A stretch of DNA of 44,363 bases from Bdellovibrionales bacterium RIFOXYC1_FULL_37_79 (GTDB taxonomy: Bacteria > Bdellovibrionota > Bacteriovoracia > Bacteriovoracales > Bacteriovoracaceae): contig MEQB01000055.1 of assembly GCA_001770015.1 (NCBI GenBank), positions 1-44,363 of the forward strand. Reading direction: 5' to 3'. Shown here one piece after another: positions 27,345 through 36,722 of this stretch (position 1 is its first letter; each line of letters starts with the position of its first letter). A program made the position numbers and the translations under genes. Under the pieces are notes generated by a model that saw only the letters and a program-made list of their open reading frames with translations, searched no databases and was not told where the DNA came from.

Positions 27345-27370
27345 GTTCTACTCCTTAACATCCCTCTTAA

Positions 27371-28405
27371 TTACGCTTTTGGTTCATCACTTGCTTGGCT
27401 TTGTTGAATATCCTTCATAACCGAATCAACTTTCATTCCAAGACCAAGTCCCATATTGGTTAAAATTTCTTTAATTTCATTAAGAGATTTTCTACCAAAA
27501 TTCTTTGTTCTTAGCATCTCACCTTCAGTTTTTGATACCAATTCGTAAATATATTTAATGTTTGCATTTTGTAAACAATTAGCTGAACGAACTGAAAGTT
27601 CCAATTCGGAAACAGGTTTCAATAAAGCATTATTGGTTGGAGACTGAGTTTGTTTGGGCTTGCTTTCCATTCTAGCCAACTCTTCCTCATCCTCAAAATT
27701 CATAAACACAACCAGTTGATCTCGCAAAATTTTAGCTGAGTATGCAACTGCATCACTTGGTTCAACACCCTCATTGGTCCAAACTTCTAACGTTAATTTA
27801 TCAAAATCTGTTCTCTTGCCAACGCGGCTGTTGGTAACTGAGTAATTTACCCTTTGTACTGGTGAAAAAAGAGTATCTAAATAAATCCATCCCAACGGGA
27901 GATCATAGATCTCCTTATTATCCACTGCTGTCACATACCCTTTTCCTCTAACAACTTTTATTTCCATTCTAAAAGATCCACCAGAAGAAACGTTGGCAAT
28001 AACATGATTCGGATTTAAAATTCTAACATTCGGAACCAGCGAAATATCATTTGCGGTAACCGGACCTTCGGTATTTTTCTCGAGTGTTAAAATAACATCT
28101 TCTTTTTCAGTTAATTTAAACTGTACTTCTTTTAAATTTAAAATAATTTCTGAAACCTCTTCTTTAACATTATTAATAGTTCCAAATTCATGTTCAACAC
28201 CATCAATTCTTATTGCGGCAATTCCAGCACCTTGTAACGAAGAAAGTAAAACTCTTCTCAGTGAGTTTCCTAACGTTTGACCATATCCTCTCTCCAATGG
28301 TTTTGCTACAAACTTGCCATAACCTGACTTGACAGAATCTTTGTCAGTCTCTAAAGCAATTGGTCTTATCATATTTGTCCAGTTTTTAGCTACAAACTTA
28401 TCCAT
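27371..28405 (-). CDS. rpoA: RNA polymerase alpha subunit
   Basis: 344 residues. The N-terminal dimerisation domain (about 1-235) contains [13 protein letters not shown]-type residues ([20 protein letters not shown]). A linker rich in Gln/Ser/Pro follows. The C-terminal domain (about 268-332) contains [15 protein letters not shown], the face that contacts UP elements and activators, and [18 protein letters not shown]. It assembles core polymerase and recruits regulators. It lies within the ribosomal operon between rpsD and rplQ, as in most bacteria, and nothing in it looks unusual. Confidence 0.98.
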   Translation of the reverse strand: MDKFVAKNWTNMIRPIALETDKDSVKSGYGKFVAKPLERGYGQTLGNSLRRVLLSSLQGAGIAAIRIDGVEHEFGTINNVKEEVSEIILNLKEVQFKLTEKEDVILTLEKNTEGPVTANDISLVPNVRILNPNHVIANVSSGGSFRMEIKVVRGKGYVTAVDNKEIYDLPLGWIYLDTLFSPVQRVNYSVTNSRVGKRTDFDKLTLEVWTNEGVEPSDAVAYSAKILRDQLVVFMNFEDEEELARMESKPKQTQSPTNNALLKPVSELELSVRSANCLQNANIKYIYELVSKTEGEMLRTKNFGRKSLNEIKEILTNMGLGLGMKVDSVMKDIQQSQASDEPKA

Positions 28406-28440
28406 TAGAATTGTCTCCTTTAAATCAAAAATTAACCTTG

Positions 28441-29070
28441 TTACTTACTGTATAACTCAACTACTAATCGTGCTTCAACCGCTGAGGTTATATCTGTCGA
28501 TTTCGGTAAATCCCTTATAGTGCCTTTAAAATTATTCTTATCGACTTCTATCCAAGAAGGTAATTCCTTGTAGCTTAAATTTTGTTCAATCGCATTTTTA
28601 AACTTTTCAGAATTTTTCGACCTGGCTTTTAATTCGACAACATCATTTTGAGCAACCATCATTGAAGGAATATTAGTTTTCATTCCGTTGATAGTAAAAT
28701 GATTATGTTTGACGAGTTGTCTTGCTTCACTTCGAGATGCAGCAAAACCAATTCTATAAACAACGTTATCAAGTCTTCTCTCCAACATGCCCAACATATT
28801 ATCGCCGGTAACACCTTTCATTCTCATAGCTTTAGAAAATAAATTTCTCATAGGCTTCTCTTTGAGACCATAAATTCTTTTAAGCTTTTGTTTTTCTCTT
28901 AATTGAACCCCATAATCTGAAATCTTTGAACGTCTCTGACCGTGCTGTCCTGGAGGATAAGGTCGTCTATCCATACTACACTTATCAGTAAAACATCTTG
29001 AACCTTTCAAAAAAAGTTTATTATCTTCCCTTCTACACAACTTACAAACTGGACCTGTATATTTAGCCAT
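28441..29070 (-). CDS. rpsD: 30S ribosomal protein uS4
   Basis: 209 residues. It begins MAKYTGPVCKLCRRE, and cysteines at 9, 12, 26 and 31 make the zinc-binding form of S4. The S4 RNA-binding domain follows (LDNVVYRIGFAASRSEARQL). uS4 nucleates assembly of the 30S body and helps form the mRNA entry channel; in E. coli it represses the alpha operon. It lies 35 bases upstream of rpoA. Confidence 0.98.
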   Translation of the reverse strand: MAKYTGPVCKLCRREDNKLFLKGSRCFTDKCSMDRRPYPPGQHGQRRSKISDYGVQLREKQKLKRIYGLKEKPMRNLFSKAMRMKGVTGDNMLGMLERRLDNVVYRIGFAASRSEARQLVKHNHFTINGMKTNIPSMMVAQNDVVELKARSKNSEKFKNAIEQNLSYKELPSWIEVDKNNFKGTIRDLPKSTDITSAVEARLVVELYSK

Positions 29071-29095
29071 TTTATTTCCCTCTACTAATATTTAG

Positions 29096-29479
29096 TTATA
29101 CTCTTCTTCTTTTTGGAGCTCGACATCCATTATGAGGAATCGGACTTACATCAGCAACCGATGTAATCCTCATGCCAACCTGAACCAAAGCTCTGATGGC
29201 ATTTTCCCTTCCCGCACCAGGACCTTTCACTTTTACTTCAGCGGTGGTCATTCCCTGTTCCATTGCTTTTTTGGCAGCTTCGGCTGAAGCCGTCTGTGCG
29301 GCAAACGGAGTGGATTTTTTAGATCCTCTAAACCCTAATTGTCCCGCACTTGCCCACGAAATTGCATTTCCCTTAGGGTCGGTGAAGGTTACAATGGTAT
29401 TATTAAATGAACAGTGAATATGACAAATTCCAACTGCTACATTCGCTTTAACTTTCTTTTTTTGAATTTTTTTAGCCAT
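29096..29479 (-). CDS. rpsK: 30S ribosomal protein uS11
   Basis: 127 residues with the S11 core: [18 protein letters not shown], then [14 protein letters not shown] and a C-terminal [18 protein letters not shown]. uS11 forms part of the 30S platform around the E site and the anti-Shine-Dalgarno region. The C-terminal tail that contacts 16S rRNA is intact. It is 14 bases downstream of rpsM, in the usual order rpsM-rpsK-rpsD-rpoA. Confidence 0.98.
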   Translation of the reverse strand: MAKKIQKKKVKANVAVGICHIHCSFNNTIVTFTDPKGNAISWASAGQLGFRGSKKSTPFAAQTASAEAAKKAMEQGMTTAEVKVKGPGAGRENAIRALVQVGMRITSVADVSPIPHNGCRAPKRRRV

Positions 29480-29493
29480 AATCCTACCTATTA

Positions 29494-29880
29494 TTATCCT
29501 TTCATTGCTTTAATTGATTTTTTACCGGCAATAGCAACTGCTTTACCCTTTCTGGTTCTTGCATTTGTATGCGTTCTTTGTCCTCTACATGGAAGGCTTT
29601 TTCTATGCCTAGCTCCTCTGTAGCAACTCATATCTTTCAATCGCTTTATATTTAATCCGAGCTCTCGTCGAAGATCACCTTCCACAACATAACCATCTTC
29701 TATTACAAGACGTATGTTTTTTGCTTCTTCTTCCGTCAGATCATTTGAATTCTTTTCCAAGGGAATATTTGCTTTAGTCAAAACATCTTTTGAAAGTTGG
29801 TTTCCTATACCGTAGATATAAGTAAGCGCAACCCTCATTGCTTTATTTCTGGGAATATCAACACCAAGTATTCTAGCCAT
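29494..29880 (-). CDS. rpsM: 30S ribosomal protein uS13
   Basis: 128 residues opening [19 protein letters not shown], with the helix-two-turns-helix YIYGIG motif and a basic C-terminal tail ([16 protein letters not shown]). uS13 sits on the 30S head, makes intersubunit bridges with 23S rRNA and uL5, and its tail touches P-site tRNA. The tail extends a few residues beyond the common form ([13 protein letters not shown]), which is within normal variation. It follows rpmJ. Confidence 0.98.
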   Translation of the reverse strand: MARILGVDIPRNKAMRVALTYIYGIGNQLSKDVLTKANIPLEKNSNDLTEEEAKNIRLVIEDGYVVEGDLRRELGLNIKRLKDMSCYRGARHRKSLPCRGQRTHTNARTRKGKAVAIAGKKSIKAMKG

Positions 29881-29901
29881 TAAAAACTCCTACCTTATTA
29901 A

Positions 29902-30018
29902 TTAACCTTGTCTTTGTTTATGTTTTGGATATTTTTTGCATATTACTCTTACAACACCTTTTCGCTTTATGATTTTACAATCTTTACAGATAGCTTTAAC
30001 CGACGACCTTACTTTCAT
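29902..30018 (-). CDS. rpmJ: 50S ribosomal protein bL36
   Basis: A 38-residue gene below usual ORF cut-offs. It reads [20 protein letters not shown] and continues with [16 protein letters not shown]. Cys11, Cys14, Cys27 and His33 form the zinc ribbon, so this is the zinc-containing form. bL36 is the smallest 50S protein and stabilises 23S rRNA near the L7/L12 stalk base. It is located between infA and rpsM, its standard place. Confidence 0.97.
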   Translation of the reverse strand: MKVRSSVKAICKDCKIIKRKGVVRVICKKYPKHKQRQG

Positions 30019-30043
30019 TTTATTATCCTCTGCTTTATTAAAA

Positions 30044-30265
30044 TTAACCCTTACTGCGATAAACAATTCTACCCTTATTTAAATCGTATTTACTTATTTC
30101 CAATAACACTTTATCTCCTGGCAAAATTTTTATAAAATGCATCCTCATTTTGCCACTTATATGAGCAATAACATAATGACCGTTAGGGAGTTTTACCTTA
30201 AATTTTGTATTAGGTAAAAGCTCTGTTACCTCACCTTCAACTTCAATAGATTCAGTGTCTGTCAT
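30044..30265 (-). CDS. infA: Translation initiation factor IF-1
   Basis: 73 residues forming a single OB-fold (S1-like) domain: [20 protein letters not shown], then [20 protein letters not shown] and GDKVLLE. IF-1 blocks the 30S A site during initiation and assists IF-2 and IF-3. Length and motif order are typical. It lies between adk and rpmJ. The 83-base AT-rich gap upstream contains promoter-like hexamers, so infA may be transcribed separately as well as by read-through. Confidence 0.97.
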   Translation of the reverse strand: MTDTESIEVEGEVTELLPNTKFKVKLPNGHYVIAHISGKMRMHFIKILPGDKVLLEISKYDLNKGRIVYRSKG

Positions 30266-30278
30266 TATTCATGTCCAA

Positions 30279-30307
30279 TATATAAACTATGCTTGTATAT
30301 ATGACAA
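30279..30307 (-). promoter_or_regulatory. Possible internal promoter before infA
   Basis: TTGTCA (30302-30307) and TATATA (30279-30284) on the minus strand are 17 bases apart, but the predicted start would leave a leader of under ten bases. An overlapping pair slightly upstream (TTGATT, then TATACA at 17 spacing) would leave more room. The region is AT-rich, so either match could be accidental. Confidence 0.3.
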
Positions 30308-30348
30308 CTTGCCAAAAATCAAGCAGTTATTAAAAAATTGCATACCTC

Positions 30349-30987
30349 TTATGATTCAACAATTTTTCTTATTTGTTTAAAAGTAGTGCCCGGGTTAATA
30401 GATGCATCTACTTTCTTTAACATCCCTTTTGCCTCATAATAAGCCAAAATAGGATCAATTTGCTCTTTGAAAACATCCATTCTGTTTTGCACTGTCTCTT
30501 TGTTATCATCTTTCCGATGAACAAGTCCTTTTCCACAAAGATCGCAGACACCTTCCTTCTTTGGAGGCTTATTGATTAGGTTATAAATTTCGTTACAACC
30601 ACCACAAGTTCTTCTATTTACAATTCGACTCACAAGTTCATCCAGACTAACATCCAGATATATAGCAACAGCTTTAGCTTTTTTTATAATCTGTTTATCA
30701 AGCATAGTAGCTTGGACTTCAGTTCTAGGGAAACCATCAAAAATATATTCACCTTTGGCCAAATTTATATTAGCTTGAAGTAAATCTAAAACTGTCTGAT
30801 CATCAACCAATTGTCCATTACCAATCAGATCTTGAATCTTTTTACCTAAAGCACTAGCTTTCTTTATCTCGGCTCTCAAGAGATCACCAGTTGAAACGTG
30901 ATTATACCCTAACTCTACTATTTTAGCAGCCTGGGTACCTTTTCCTGAGCCTGGAGCTCCCAATAGTATTATCTGTGGTTTAGTCAT
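30349..30987 (-). CDS. adk: Adenylate kinase
   Basis: 212 residues. P-loop GAPGSGKGT at 10-18, FDGFPR at 83-88, and a LID domain whose Cys128, Cys131, Cys148 and Cys151 form a zinc-type four-Cys site (CGGC and CDLC). It catalyses ATP + AMP to 2 ADP in the cytoplasm and sets the energy charge. The zinc LID is common in Gram-positive and several Gram-negative lineages. It lies between secY and infA, two bases after secY, a frequent arrangement. Confidence 0.98.
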   Translation of the reverse strand: MTKPQIILLGAPGSGKGTQAAKIVELGYNHVSTGDLLRAEIKKASALGKKIQDLIGNGQLVDDQTVLDLLQANINLAKGEYIFDGFPRTEVQATMLDKQIIKKAKAVAIYLDVSLDELVSRIVNRRTCGGCNEIYNLINKPPKKEGVCDLCGKGLVHRKDDNKETVQNRMDVFKEQIDPILAYYEAKGMLKKVDASINPGTTFKQIRKIVES

Positions 30988-30989
30988 AA

Positions 30990-32300
30990 TTAAAACCTCT
31001 TATTGCTTCCGCTATATTTCCCACGAGACTTATATGCTGACTCCAATCTATCAGAATACAAATAAGATTGAATATTCATCATCGCCCTAATCGCAACACT
31101 CACTAAAATAAGTAACGCAGTTCCATCAAATCTCGTTTGAGAACCAGTAATGAGAGAGGGAAAAATACATATTACAATTAAAAAGATTGCTCCAAAAAAT
31201 GATAATCTGAATAATATAAAATCCAGAAACTCTTTGGTCTTTGTGCCAGGTCTTATTCCCGGAATAAAGGCATTATTCCTTTGCAACATTTCTGAAATTT
31301 TCTTGGTTTTAAATTGAATAGGGGCATAAAAATAGGTCATGTAAACAATCAAAAGACCAAAGGTGATACTAAATAACAGTCTTCCTGGATAAAGCGACTG
31401 TTGTATTGTATCAAAAATCATCTTAAAAGAACTACCCTCTGGAACAAAACTAGCAAAGGTTGCGGGAGCTGCTAAAAGAGATGAAGCCAAGATTGGTGGC
31501 ATTACTCCACCAGTATCTACTTTCATTGGCAGGCTTTGGGTTCCGCCATAAACTCGATTATTGACAACTTTTTTCGCATATTGAACGGGCACATTTCTAA
31601 ATGCTTTTTCAACATAGGCAACCACATAAAAACCAAGAAATATAACTGCGAAGAATAGCAAGAGGTTAAACCCGCCCAATTCTCCGTTTTTGAAAAGTGT
31701 AAATTTGTTAAGAATTTCCGAAGGCAACTCCACTGCAATACCAGCAAAAATGATTAGAGAAACACCATTTTCAATACCATATTCAGTGATTCGTTCACCA
31801 AGCCATAATATAAACATAGTTCCCGCTACTAGTGTTATCGTCGCAGTTACCCTAAAAAGCACTCCTGGCTCTGAAATTACAGATATATTTCCGGCTGTCT
31901 TAAAACTTTCAAATACTGCAGCTATACCATAACCTTGAATGGCACATAGTAAAACCGTAAAATATCTGGTTAATTTTTGAATCTTTCTATGTCCATCAGC
32001 GTCCTCTTGCAATTCTTGAATATGGGGAATAACCTCTCCAAGAAGTGAAAAAATAATTGATGTTGTTATATACGGCATGATCCCAAGAGCCAAAACGGAA
32101 AATCTCTTAAACGCCCCACCACTAAAAGTGTTAATCAAATCAAAAAGACCTCCACCGGATTCTGCAAAATAAGATTGAATTGCCGCTGCATTTACGCCGG
32201 GTACTGGAATCTGTGAGGCTATCCTGTACACCACTAGTAACAACAAAGTTACCAAAATGTTTTTCTTCAATCTATCCAATTTTCCTTGAGCAAAAACCAT
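30990..32300 (-). CDS. secY: Protein translocase subunit SecY
   Basis: 436 residues with ten hydrophobic helices. Recognisable parts are IPVPGVNAAA after the first helix, LFDLINTFSGGAFKRFSVLALGIMPYITTSI (plug and TM2 region), and conserved cytoplasmic loops (RVYGGTQSLPMKVDTGGVMP; NNAFIPGIRPGTKTKEFL). SecY is the channel of the Sec translocon in the inner membrane, working with SecE, SecG and SecA. It sits at the end of the spc cluster after rplO, the standard position, two bases before adk. Confidence 0.98.
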   Translation of the reverse strand: MVFAQGKLDRLKKNILVTLLLLVVYRIASQIPVPGVNAAAIQSYFAESGGGLFDLINTFSGGAFKRFSVLALGIMPYITTSIIFSLLGEVIPHIQELQEDADGHRKIQKLTRYFTVLLCAIQGYGIAAVFESFKTAGNISVISEPGVLFRVTATITLVAGTMFILWLGERITEYGIENGVSLIIFAGIAVELPSEILNKFTLFKNGELGGFNLLLFFAVIFLGFYVVAYVEKAFRNVPVQYAKKVVNNRVYGGTQSLPMKVDTGGVMPPILASSLLAAPATFASFVPEGSSFKMIFDTIQQSLYPGRLLFSITFGLLIVYMTYFYAPIQFKTKKISEMLQRNNAFIPGIRPGTKTKEFLDFILFRLSFFGAIFLIVICIFPSLITGSQTRFDGTALLILVSVAIRAMMNIQSYLYSDRLESAYKSRGKYSGSNKRF

Positions 32301-32311
32301 TTTCTCTTTCC

Positions 32312-32761
32312 TTAATTAATTTTCCCACCAACTTTTTCAATAGATTCTTTTGCAGATTTTGAAAATTTCTCAATTCCTTTAAAGGTCAGAGCTTTGGTCA
32401 ATTTTCCATCGCCAAGAATTTTAACTGCCAATTTTTTATTTATACCTTTTATAATTCCCTTTTCAATAAGGGTGTTTCTATTTACTTCTTCATTATTATA
32501 TTTTTCGTTGATCACAGATAAATTAACCGTGGCAAATTCAACTTTGAAAACGTCATTAGAAAAACCACGTTTGGGCAATCTTCGATAAATAGGCATCGAA
32601 CCACCTTCAAAACCAGGTCTAACTCCCCCACCACTCCTAGCTTTCTGTCCCTTATGACCTTTACCAGCCTGACATCCCCAGCCTGAACCGACACCACGAC
32701 CAATTCGTTTAGTATCTTTATTTGCACCTTTTGGACTCTTTAAGTTGTTTAGCGTTAACAT
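32312..32761 (-). CDS. rplO: 50S ribosomal protein uL15
   Basis: 149 residues: basic Gly-rich N-terminus (LKSPKGANKDTKRIGRGVGS, then GKGHKGQKARSGGGVRPGFEGG) and a C-terminal globular domain. The extended N-terminus threads into 23S rRNA and is needed for late 50S assembly. Length and pattern are normal. It lies 21 bases after rpmD and 11 before secY. Confidence 0.97.
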   Translation of the reverse strand: MLTLNNLKSPKGANKDTKRIGRGVGSGWGCQAGKGHKGQKARSGGGVRPGFEGGSMPIYRRLPKRGFSNDVFKVEFATVNLSVINEKYNNEEVNRNTLIEKGIIKGINKKLAVKILGDGKLTKALTFKGIEKFSKSAKESIEKVGGKIN

Positions 32762-32782
32762 AATTACTTCCCTCTAGTAAAA

Positions 32783-32968
32783 TTACTTATCCTGAACTTC
32801 AACAAGATGAATAATTTTTTTTATCATTCCTCTTACACATGGAGTATTTTCAAGTTCCCGAATCTGGCCAATTTTTCTAAGACCAAGTCCTTTTACTGTA
32901 TCAATAACTTCTTTTGTGCAAGTAACTGTGCCTTTCTTTAGCTTAACTTTTATCATTTTTGCAGCCAT
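32783..32968 (-). CDS. rpmD: 50S ribosomal protein uL30
   Basis: 61 residues in the compact bacterial form: [19 protein letters not shown], then [23 protein letters not shown]. uL30 binds 23S rRNA near the 5S rRNA region. Some bacteria lack it; its presence and place between rpsE and rplO are standard. The start MAAKMIKV is kept; an internal ATG at residue 5 is also possible. Confidence 0.95.
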   Translation of the reverse strand: MAAKMIKVKLKKGTVTCTKEVIDTVKGLGLRKIGQIRELENTPCVRGMIKKIIHLVEVQDK

Positions 32969-32979
32969 ATATTTTTCCC

Positions 32980-33636
32980 CTACTTAATTCTTACTCTTTG
33001 AGGATCTATTTCTCTCACTTTTGCAATTTGCTCGGCAGATCTCAGATTTTTTAATGCCATAAATGTTGCTTTCACAATATTATGAGGATTACTCCCTCTT
33101 AAAGATTTGGTTAAAACATTTCTAATGCCTGAAAGTTCAAGAATCGAACGACATGCACCTGCGGCTTTAATACCTGTACCATCTGCAGCTGGTTTAAACA
33201 TTATTTTCCCAGCATCATACTCGCCCACAATTGTATGCGGGATAGTTCCCTTATCAACAGGAACTTTAATCATATGTCGTTTTGCCGCTTGGGTTGCTTT
33301 TCTAATTGCTTCTGGAACTTCTTTGGCTTTTCCAAGACCGTAACCAACATTACCCTTTTTATCGCCAACCACGATCAATGCTGAAAAAGAAAATCTTCGA
33401 CCACCTTTTACAACTTTAGCAACTCGTGCAACAGAGACAACTCTTTCTTCAAATTCGGGATCAACTGATCCGGCTTGAGTATTTTGTTTATTCTGTGGTT
33501 TTCTATTAAAGGGTTTTTTACCTTCGTTTCCTCTTTTGCCTTCTTCCACAACTGCTTTTATAGCCTGTTTTTCAGATGCATTAGACATCGAATCATTTTG
33601 CTTAACTTCGTCATTATTATTATTTTCTTGGCTCAT
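32980..33636 (-). CDS. rpsE: 30S ribosomal protein uS5 with a long N-terminal extension
   Basis: 218 residues, whereas the bacterial norm is about 165. The conserved core begins near 60 ([20 protein letters not shown]) with the S5 RNA-binding fold, then [20 protein letters not shown] and [18 protein letters not shown]. The first 58 residues are a hydrophilic tail rich in Asn, Gln, Lys and Glu, probably disordered. uS5 lines the mRNA entry tunnel and affects decoding accuracy, so the tail may project near incoming mRNA. It lies in normal spc order. Confidence 0.95.
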   Translation of the reverse strand: MSQENNNNDEVKQNDSMSNASEKQAIKAVVEEGKRGNEGKKPFNRKPQNKQNTQAGSVDPEFEERVVSVARVAKVVKGGRRFSFSALIVVGDKKGNVGYGLGKAKEVPEAIRKATQAAKRHMIKVPVDKGTIPHTIVGEYDAGKIMFKPAADGTGIKAAGACRSILELSGIRNVLTKSLRGSNPHNIVKATFMALKNLRSAEQIAKVREIDPQRVRIK

Positions 33637-33658
33637 TTATATCCTCTTCAATATATAT

Positions 33659-34036
33659 TTAAACTTGAATACCGTTTTCTCTTAATTGACTAACAAACAC
33701 CGCAATTTTGCCAGTATATTTATAACCCTTTCGATCAAACACAATTTGGGTTATACCTTTATCTTTAAGTTTTTTAGCAACAAAAATTCCCATATTTTTC
33801 GCACTTTCGTTAGATTTTCCTGCTCCTTCTGGAGCATTTTTACCAAAAGTCCCAGCTGAAAGCAGAGTAACCTCTTTCTGATCATCAACAACCTGAACTG
33901 CCAAATGCTTATTGCTTTTAATCATAAAAACTCTTGGAATTTCCGCTGTACCAGATATTTTATTTCTGATCGATATAATTCTTCGATGTCGACGTTTTTC
34001 TGCTAAATTTTTTATTTTACCAATTTGTTTCCTCAT
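33659..34036 (-). CDS. rplR: 50S ribosomal protein uL18
   Basis: 125 residues with a basic N-terminus (EKRRHRRIISIRNKISG) and core PRVFMIKSNKHLAVQVVDD, ending with ITQIVFDRKGYKYTGKI. uL18 binds 5S rRNA together with uL5 and docks it into the central protuberance. The length is typical, and it lies between rplF and rpsE as usual. Confidence 0.97.
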   Translation of the reverse strand: MRKQIGKIKNLAEKRRHRRIISIRNKISGTAEIPRVFMIKSNKHLAVQVVDDQKEVTLLSAGTFGKNAPEGAGKSNESAKNMGIFVAKKLKDKGITQIVFDRKGYKYTGKIAVFVSQLRENGIQV

Positions 34037-34050
34037 ATTTTCACCTTTAA

Positions 34051-34590
34051 TTAAGCTTTCGCTCCAGTCTTACCAGCTTTTCTAATAATATGCTCACTAT
34101 TATATTTTATTCCTTTGCCTTTATATGGTTCTGGTGGTCTAAATGATCTAATTTTAGCAGCAACCAACCCAACAAGCTCCTTATCTGCGCCAGTAATATG
34201 AAGATCCTTGCCAACCATTTTGGCCACAATCCCTTTAGGCACGTCAAAATCAATAGGATGCGAATAACCCAAGTTTAACGTAACTTTGTTTCCCGCCACT
34301 GCCGCCTTATACCCAACACCATTTATTTCCAGTATTTTATTGAAACCAACCGAACAACCAACCACCATATTATTAATTAAAGCCCTAGTAGTACCCCACT
34401 GGGAACTAGCCTGGACTGAATTATCTTTAGGGGTTATGACAATTGTTTTATCTTTTTGCTCAATTTTTACATTATTCGCAAATGTAAATTCCAACTGACC
34501 AACTGGCCCACTTACCATTACATGTGTATCCTTGATTTTTACATTTACTTTATCTGGTATAACAACCGGATTTTTACCTATACGTGACAT
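34051..34590 (-). CDS. rplF: 50S ribosomal protein uL6
   Basis: 179 residues with the two repeated uL6 domains: MSRIGKNPVVIPDKVNV at the start, GVGYKAAVAGNKVTLNLGYS in the middle and a conserved RSFRPPEPYKGKGIKY near the end. uL6 lies near the factor-binding region at the base of the stalk and contacts the sarcin-ricin loop. Nothing unusual. It starts nine bases after rpsH. Confidence 0.98.
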   Translation of the reverse strand: MSRIGKNPVVIPDKVNVKIKDTHVMVSGPVGQLEFTFANNVKIEQKDKTIVITPKDNSVQASSQWGTTRALINNMVVGCSVGFNKILEINGVGYKAAVAGNKVTLNLGYSHPIDFDVPKGIVAKMVGKDLHITGADKELVGLVAAKIRSFRPPEPYKGKGIKYNSEHIIRKAGKTGAKA

Positions 34591-34599
34591 ATATAACTC

Positions 34600-34983
34600 C
34601 TACCAAACATTACAGATGACTTCACCGCCAATTTTTCTTTTCTTTGCTTCTCTGGATGAAACAATACCCTGTGAAGTTGATACAATTGATATACCCAGAC
34701 CACTAATAACTTTTGGCATTTCCTGATAACCCTTATATTGTCTTAATCCCGGCTTCGAATATCTTTCTAATCCGACGATGGCATCTTCTTTGAATTGTAC
34801 TCTAAGACAAATATCAGTTTTTTCTTTAGCAATAATTTTAAAAGATTTTATATAACCTTCTTCTTTTAAAACTTTGCAAATTGCCGCTTTCACTTTACTT
34901 GCAGGAACATCAACTTTTGTGCTTCCGGCTTTAATTGCATTTCTTATTCTCGTTAACATATCTGCTATAGGATCAGTCATCAT
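34600..34983 (-). CDS. rpsH: 30S ribosomal protein uS8
   Basis: 127 residues from ATG 34981-34983, chosen because GGGGA stands seven bases upstream and the protein then begins MMTDPIADMLTRIRNAI, the usual S8 start. A longer frame begins at a TTG overlapping the rpsN stop. The C-terminal VISGLGISIVSTSQGIVSSR motif is intact. uS8 organises the central domain of 16S rRNA; in E. coli it represses spc operon translation by binding mRNA. Confidence 0.97.
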   Translation of the reverse strand: MMTDPIADMLTRIRNAIKAGSTKVDVPASKVKAAICKVLKEEGYIKSFKIIAKEKTDICLRVQFKEDAIVGLERYSKPGLRQYKGYQEMPKVISGLGISIVSTSQGIVSSREAKKRKIGGEVICNVW

Positions 34984-35000
34984 ACTATCTTCCCCTTTTA

Positions 35001-35186
35001 CTACCAACTAGATTTAGTTACGCCAGGAATCATCCCTTTGAGAGCCAAATTCCTAAAACATATTCTACACATTCTATAAGTTCTACTATAAGCCCTAGAA
35101 CGGCCACAGATTTCACATCTGTTATGCTGTCTAACTTGAAATTTTGGTTTCCTTTTTGATGCTACAATTTTTGCTAATCTTGCCAT
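35001..35186 (-). CDS. rpsN: 30S ribosomal protein uS14, zinc-binding type
   Basis: 61 residues, the short form. Cys24, Cys27, Cys40 and Cys43 (CEIC and CRIC) form the zinc ribbon that distinguishes it from the longer cysteine-free S14. uS14 assembles late into the 30S head. It lies between rplE and rpsH, its standard place. Confidence 0.97.
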   Translation of the reverse strand: MARLAKIVASKRKPKFQVRQHNRCEICGRSRAYSRTYRMCRICFRNLALKGMIPGVTKSSW

Positions 35187-35208
35187 TTTTTATTTCCTTT
35201 CAAAATTA

Positions 35209-35751
35209 CTATTTACTAAAAGGCATCCCAAACTGGGTCAATAATTCTCTGCCTTCCTCATTGTTTTTAGCTGAAGTAACAATCGTAATCCCCAACCCTC
35301 TGACTTTGTCTATTTTATCATATTCAATTTCTGGAAACATGATTTGTTCTTTAAGGCCAAGCGTATAATTACCTTTTCCATCAAAACCATTTGGGTTGAC
35401 ACCTCTAAAGTCACGTACCCTTGGCAGTGATATAGAGATCAATCTATCCAAAAATTCATACATCCTCTCCCCTCTCAAAGTTACAGATGCACCAATTGCT
35501 TGCCCGACCCTTAATTTAAAAGCCGCAATATTCTTCTTGGCCCGAGTTACCACAGGTTTTTGTCCTGTTATTGCCCTAAGGTCTGCGACAAGTGAATCAA
35601 TAATTTTCCCGTTGAGAACAGCATCACGAGTACATGTATTCACTACGACTTTTTCAACTTTTGGGATCATATGATCATTCGTATAGCTGAATTTCTTTTT
35701 TAAATTCTCTTTTATTTCTGTTTTATAAAGTTCTCGCAATCTTGCTGCCAT
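35209..35751 (-). CDS. rplE: 50S ribosomal protein uL5
   Basis: 180 residues from ATG 35749-35751, giving [17 protein letters not shown], the usual uL5 opening, with GAGGG four bases upstream. An upstream start in the same frame would overlap rplX and add 11 residues. The core includes [18 protein letters not shown] and [19 protein letters not shown]. uL5 binds 5S rRNA and P-site tRNA and forms a bridge to uS13. Confidence 0.97.
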   Translation of the reverse strand: MAARLRELYKTEIKENLKKKFSYTNDHMIPKVEKVVVNTCTRDAVLNGKIIDSLVADLRAITGQKPVVTRAKKNIAAFKLRVGQAIGASVTLRGERMYEFLDRLISISLPRVRDFRGVNPNGFDGKGNYTLGLKEQIMFPEIEYDKIDKVRGLGITIVTSAKNNEEGRELLTQFGMPFSK

Positions 35752-35762
35752 AATTCCCTCAA

Positions 35763-36074
35763 CTATTTTAAAAGGCTGCCACACTTCGTAGCAACTCTTA
35801 CTCTCTTTCCATCTTTTGTCTCAATTCTAACTCTTGTAGCTTTTTTTGTTTTAGGGCTGATCAAGCTAACATTACTAATATGAATAGCCTGCTCTTTATC
35901 AAGAATTCCTCCAGTTGGGTTTTCTTGAGTTGGCTTTACAGTTTTTTTAACCATGTTGATGCCTTTAACAATCACAATATTTTTCTTTTGGTTAATTTTT
36001 AAAACCGTTCCTGTTTTATTTTTATCTTTCCCTGCAAGAATTATTACTTCATCATTTATTTTTAATTTCTGCAT
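35763..36074 (-). CDS. rplX: 50S ribosomal protein uL24
   Basis: 103 residues from ATG 36072-36074, giving [20 protein letters not shown] with the KOW motif; GGGGTG lies just upstream. The longer frame begins inside the rplN end and is unlike uL24. The centre reads [20 protein letters not shown]. uL24 starts 50S assembly by binding the 5' end of 23S rRNA and ends up at the tunnel exit. Confidence 0.96.
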   Translation of the reverse strand: MQKLKINDEVIILAGKDKNKTGTVLKINQKKNIVIVKGINMVKKTVKPTQENPTGGILDKEQAIHISNVSLISPKTKKATRVRIETKDGKRVRVATKCGSLLK

Positions 36075-36084
36075 AAAACACCCC

Positions 36085-36453
36085 TTAAAGCACTTCCGCG
36101 GCAAGCGAACAGATTTTTGTAAAATTCTTGGCCCTTAACTCTCTTGCAACAGGCCCAAAAATTCTAGTACCAATTGGATCGGTTTCGTTTTGTAAAATAA
36201 CAACACTATTGTCGTCAAATTTAATATAGGTACCATCTTCTCTTCTTATTGGAAAAGCAGTCCTTACAATAACTGCCTTTTTAACTTCACCCTTTTTTAT
36301 TTTTCCACCAGGGATTGCTTGCTTAATTGCAACAACAATAATATCGCCAATTCCTGCTGTTCGACGCTTGGATCCCCCAAGAACTTTTATACACTGGACG
36401 AGCTTTGCCCCAGAATTATCCGCTACCTCTAATTTTGTTTCCATCTGTATCAT
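36085..36453 (-). CDS. rplN: 50S ribosomal protein uL14
   Basis: 122 residues opening [20 protein letters not shown], the conserved uL14 start, with [19 protein letters not shown] and a C-terminal [13 protein letters not shown]. uL14 lies at the subunit interface, makes bridge B8 and is the docking site for the silencing factor RsfS. Length and motifs are standard. Confidence 0.98.
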   Translation of the reverse strand: MIQMETKLEVADNSGAKLVQCIKVLGGSKRRTAGIGDIIVVAIKQAIPGGKIKKGEVKKAVIVRTAFPIRREDGTYIKFDDNSVVILQNETDPIGTRIFGPVARELRAKNFTKICSLAAEVL

Positions 36454-36469
36454 TTGATACTCCCGATCA

Positions 36470-36721
36470 TTACTTGTTAATACTTATAAGTTCCCACTTT
36501 TTTGTTTTTGAATATGGTCTAGAGGCGATAATTGTCACTTTATCACCTTCTTTAGCTTCATTACCTTTATCATGGGCATAATATTTTTTAGTTTTATATA
36601 TAAACTTTGAATATTTAGGATGCTTAAATTTGTTCACAACACTAACTGTAATTGTCTTATCACCCTTATTGCTTGTAACTAACCCCTCAAGTTTTTTCTT
36701 AAAACTCTTTTGATCTTTCAT
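36470..36721 (-). CDS. rpsQ: 30S ribosomal protein uS17
   Basis: 83 residues from ATG 36719-36721, just after the rpmC stop. A GTG four codons upstream would overlap rpmC. The OB-fold core has [18 protein letters not shown] and [20 protein letters not shown]. uS17 binds the 5' domain of 16S rRNA early in assembly. It sits in the usual rpmC-rpsQ-rplN order. Confidence 0.95.
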   Translation of the reverse strand: MKDQKSFKKKLEGLVTSNKGDKTITVSVVNKFKHPKYSKFIYKTKKYYAHDKGNEAKEGDKVTIIASRPYSKTKKWELISINK

Positions 36722-36722
36722 C

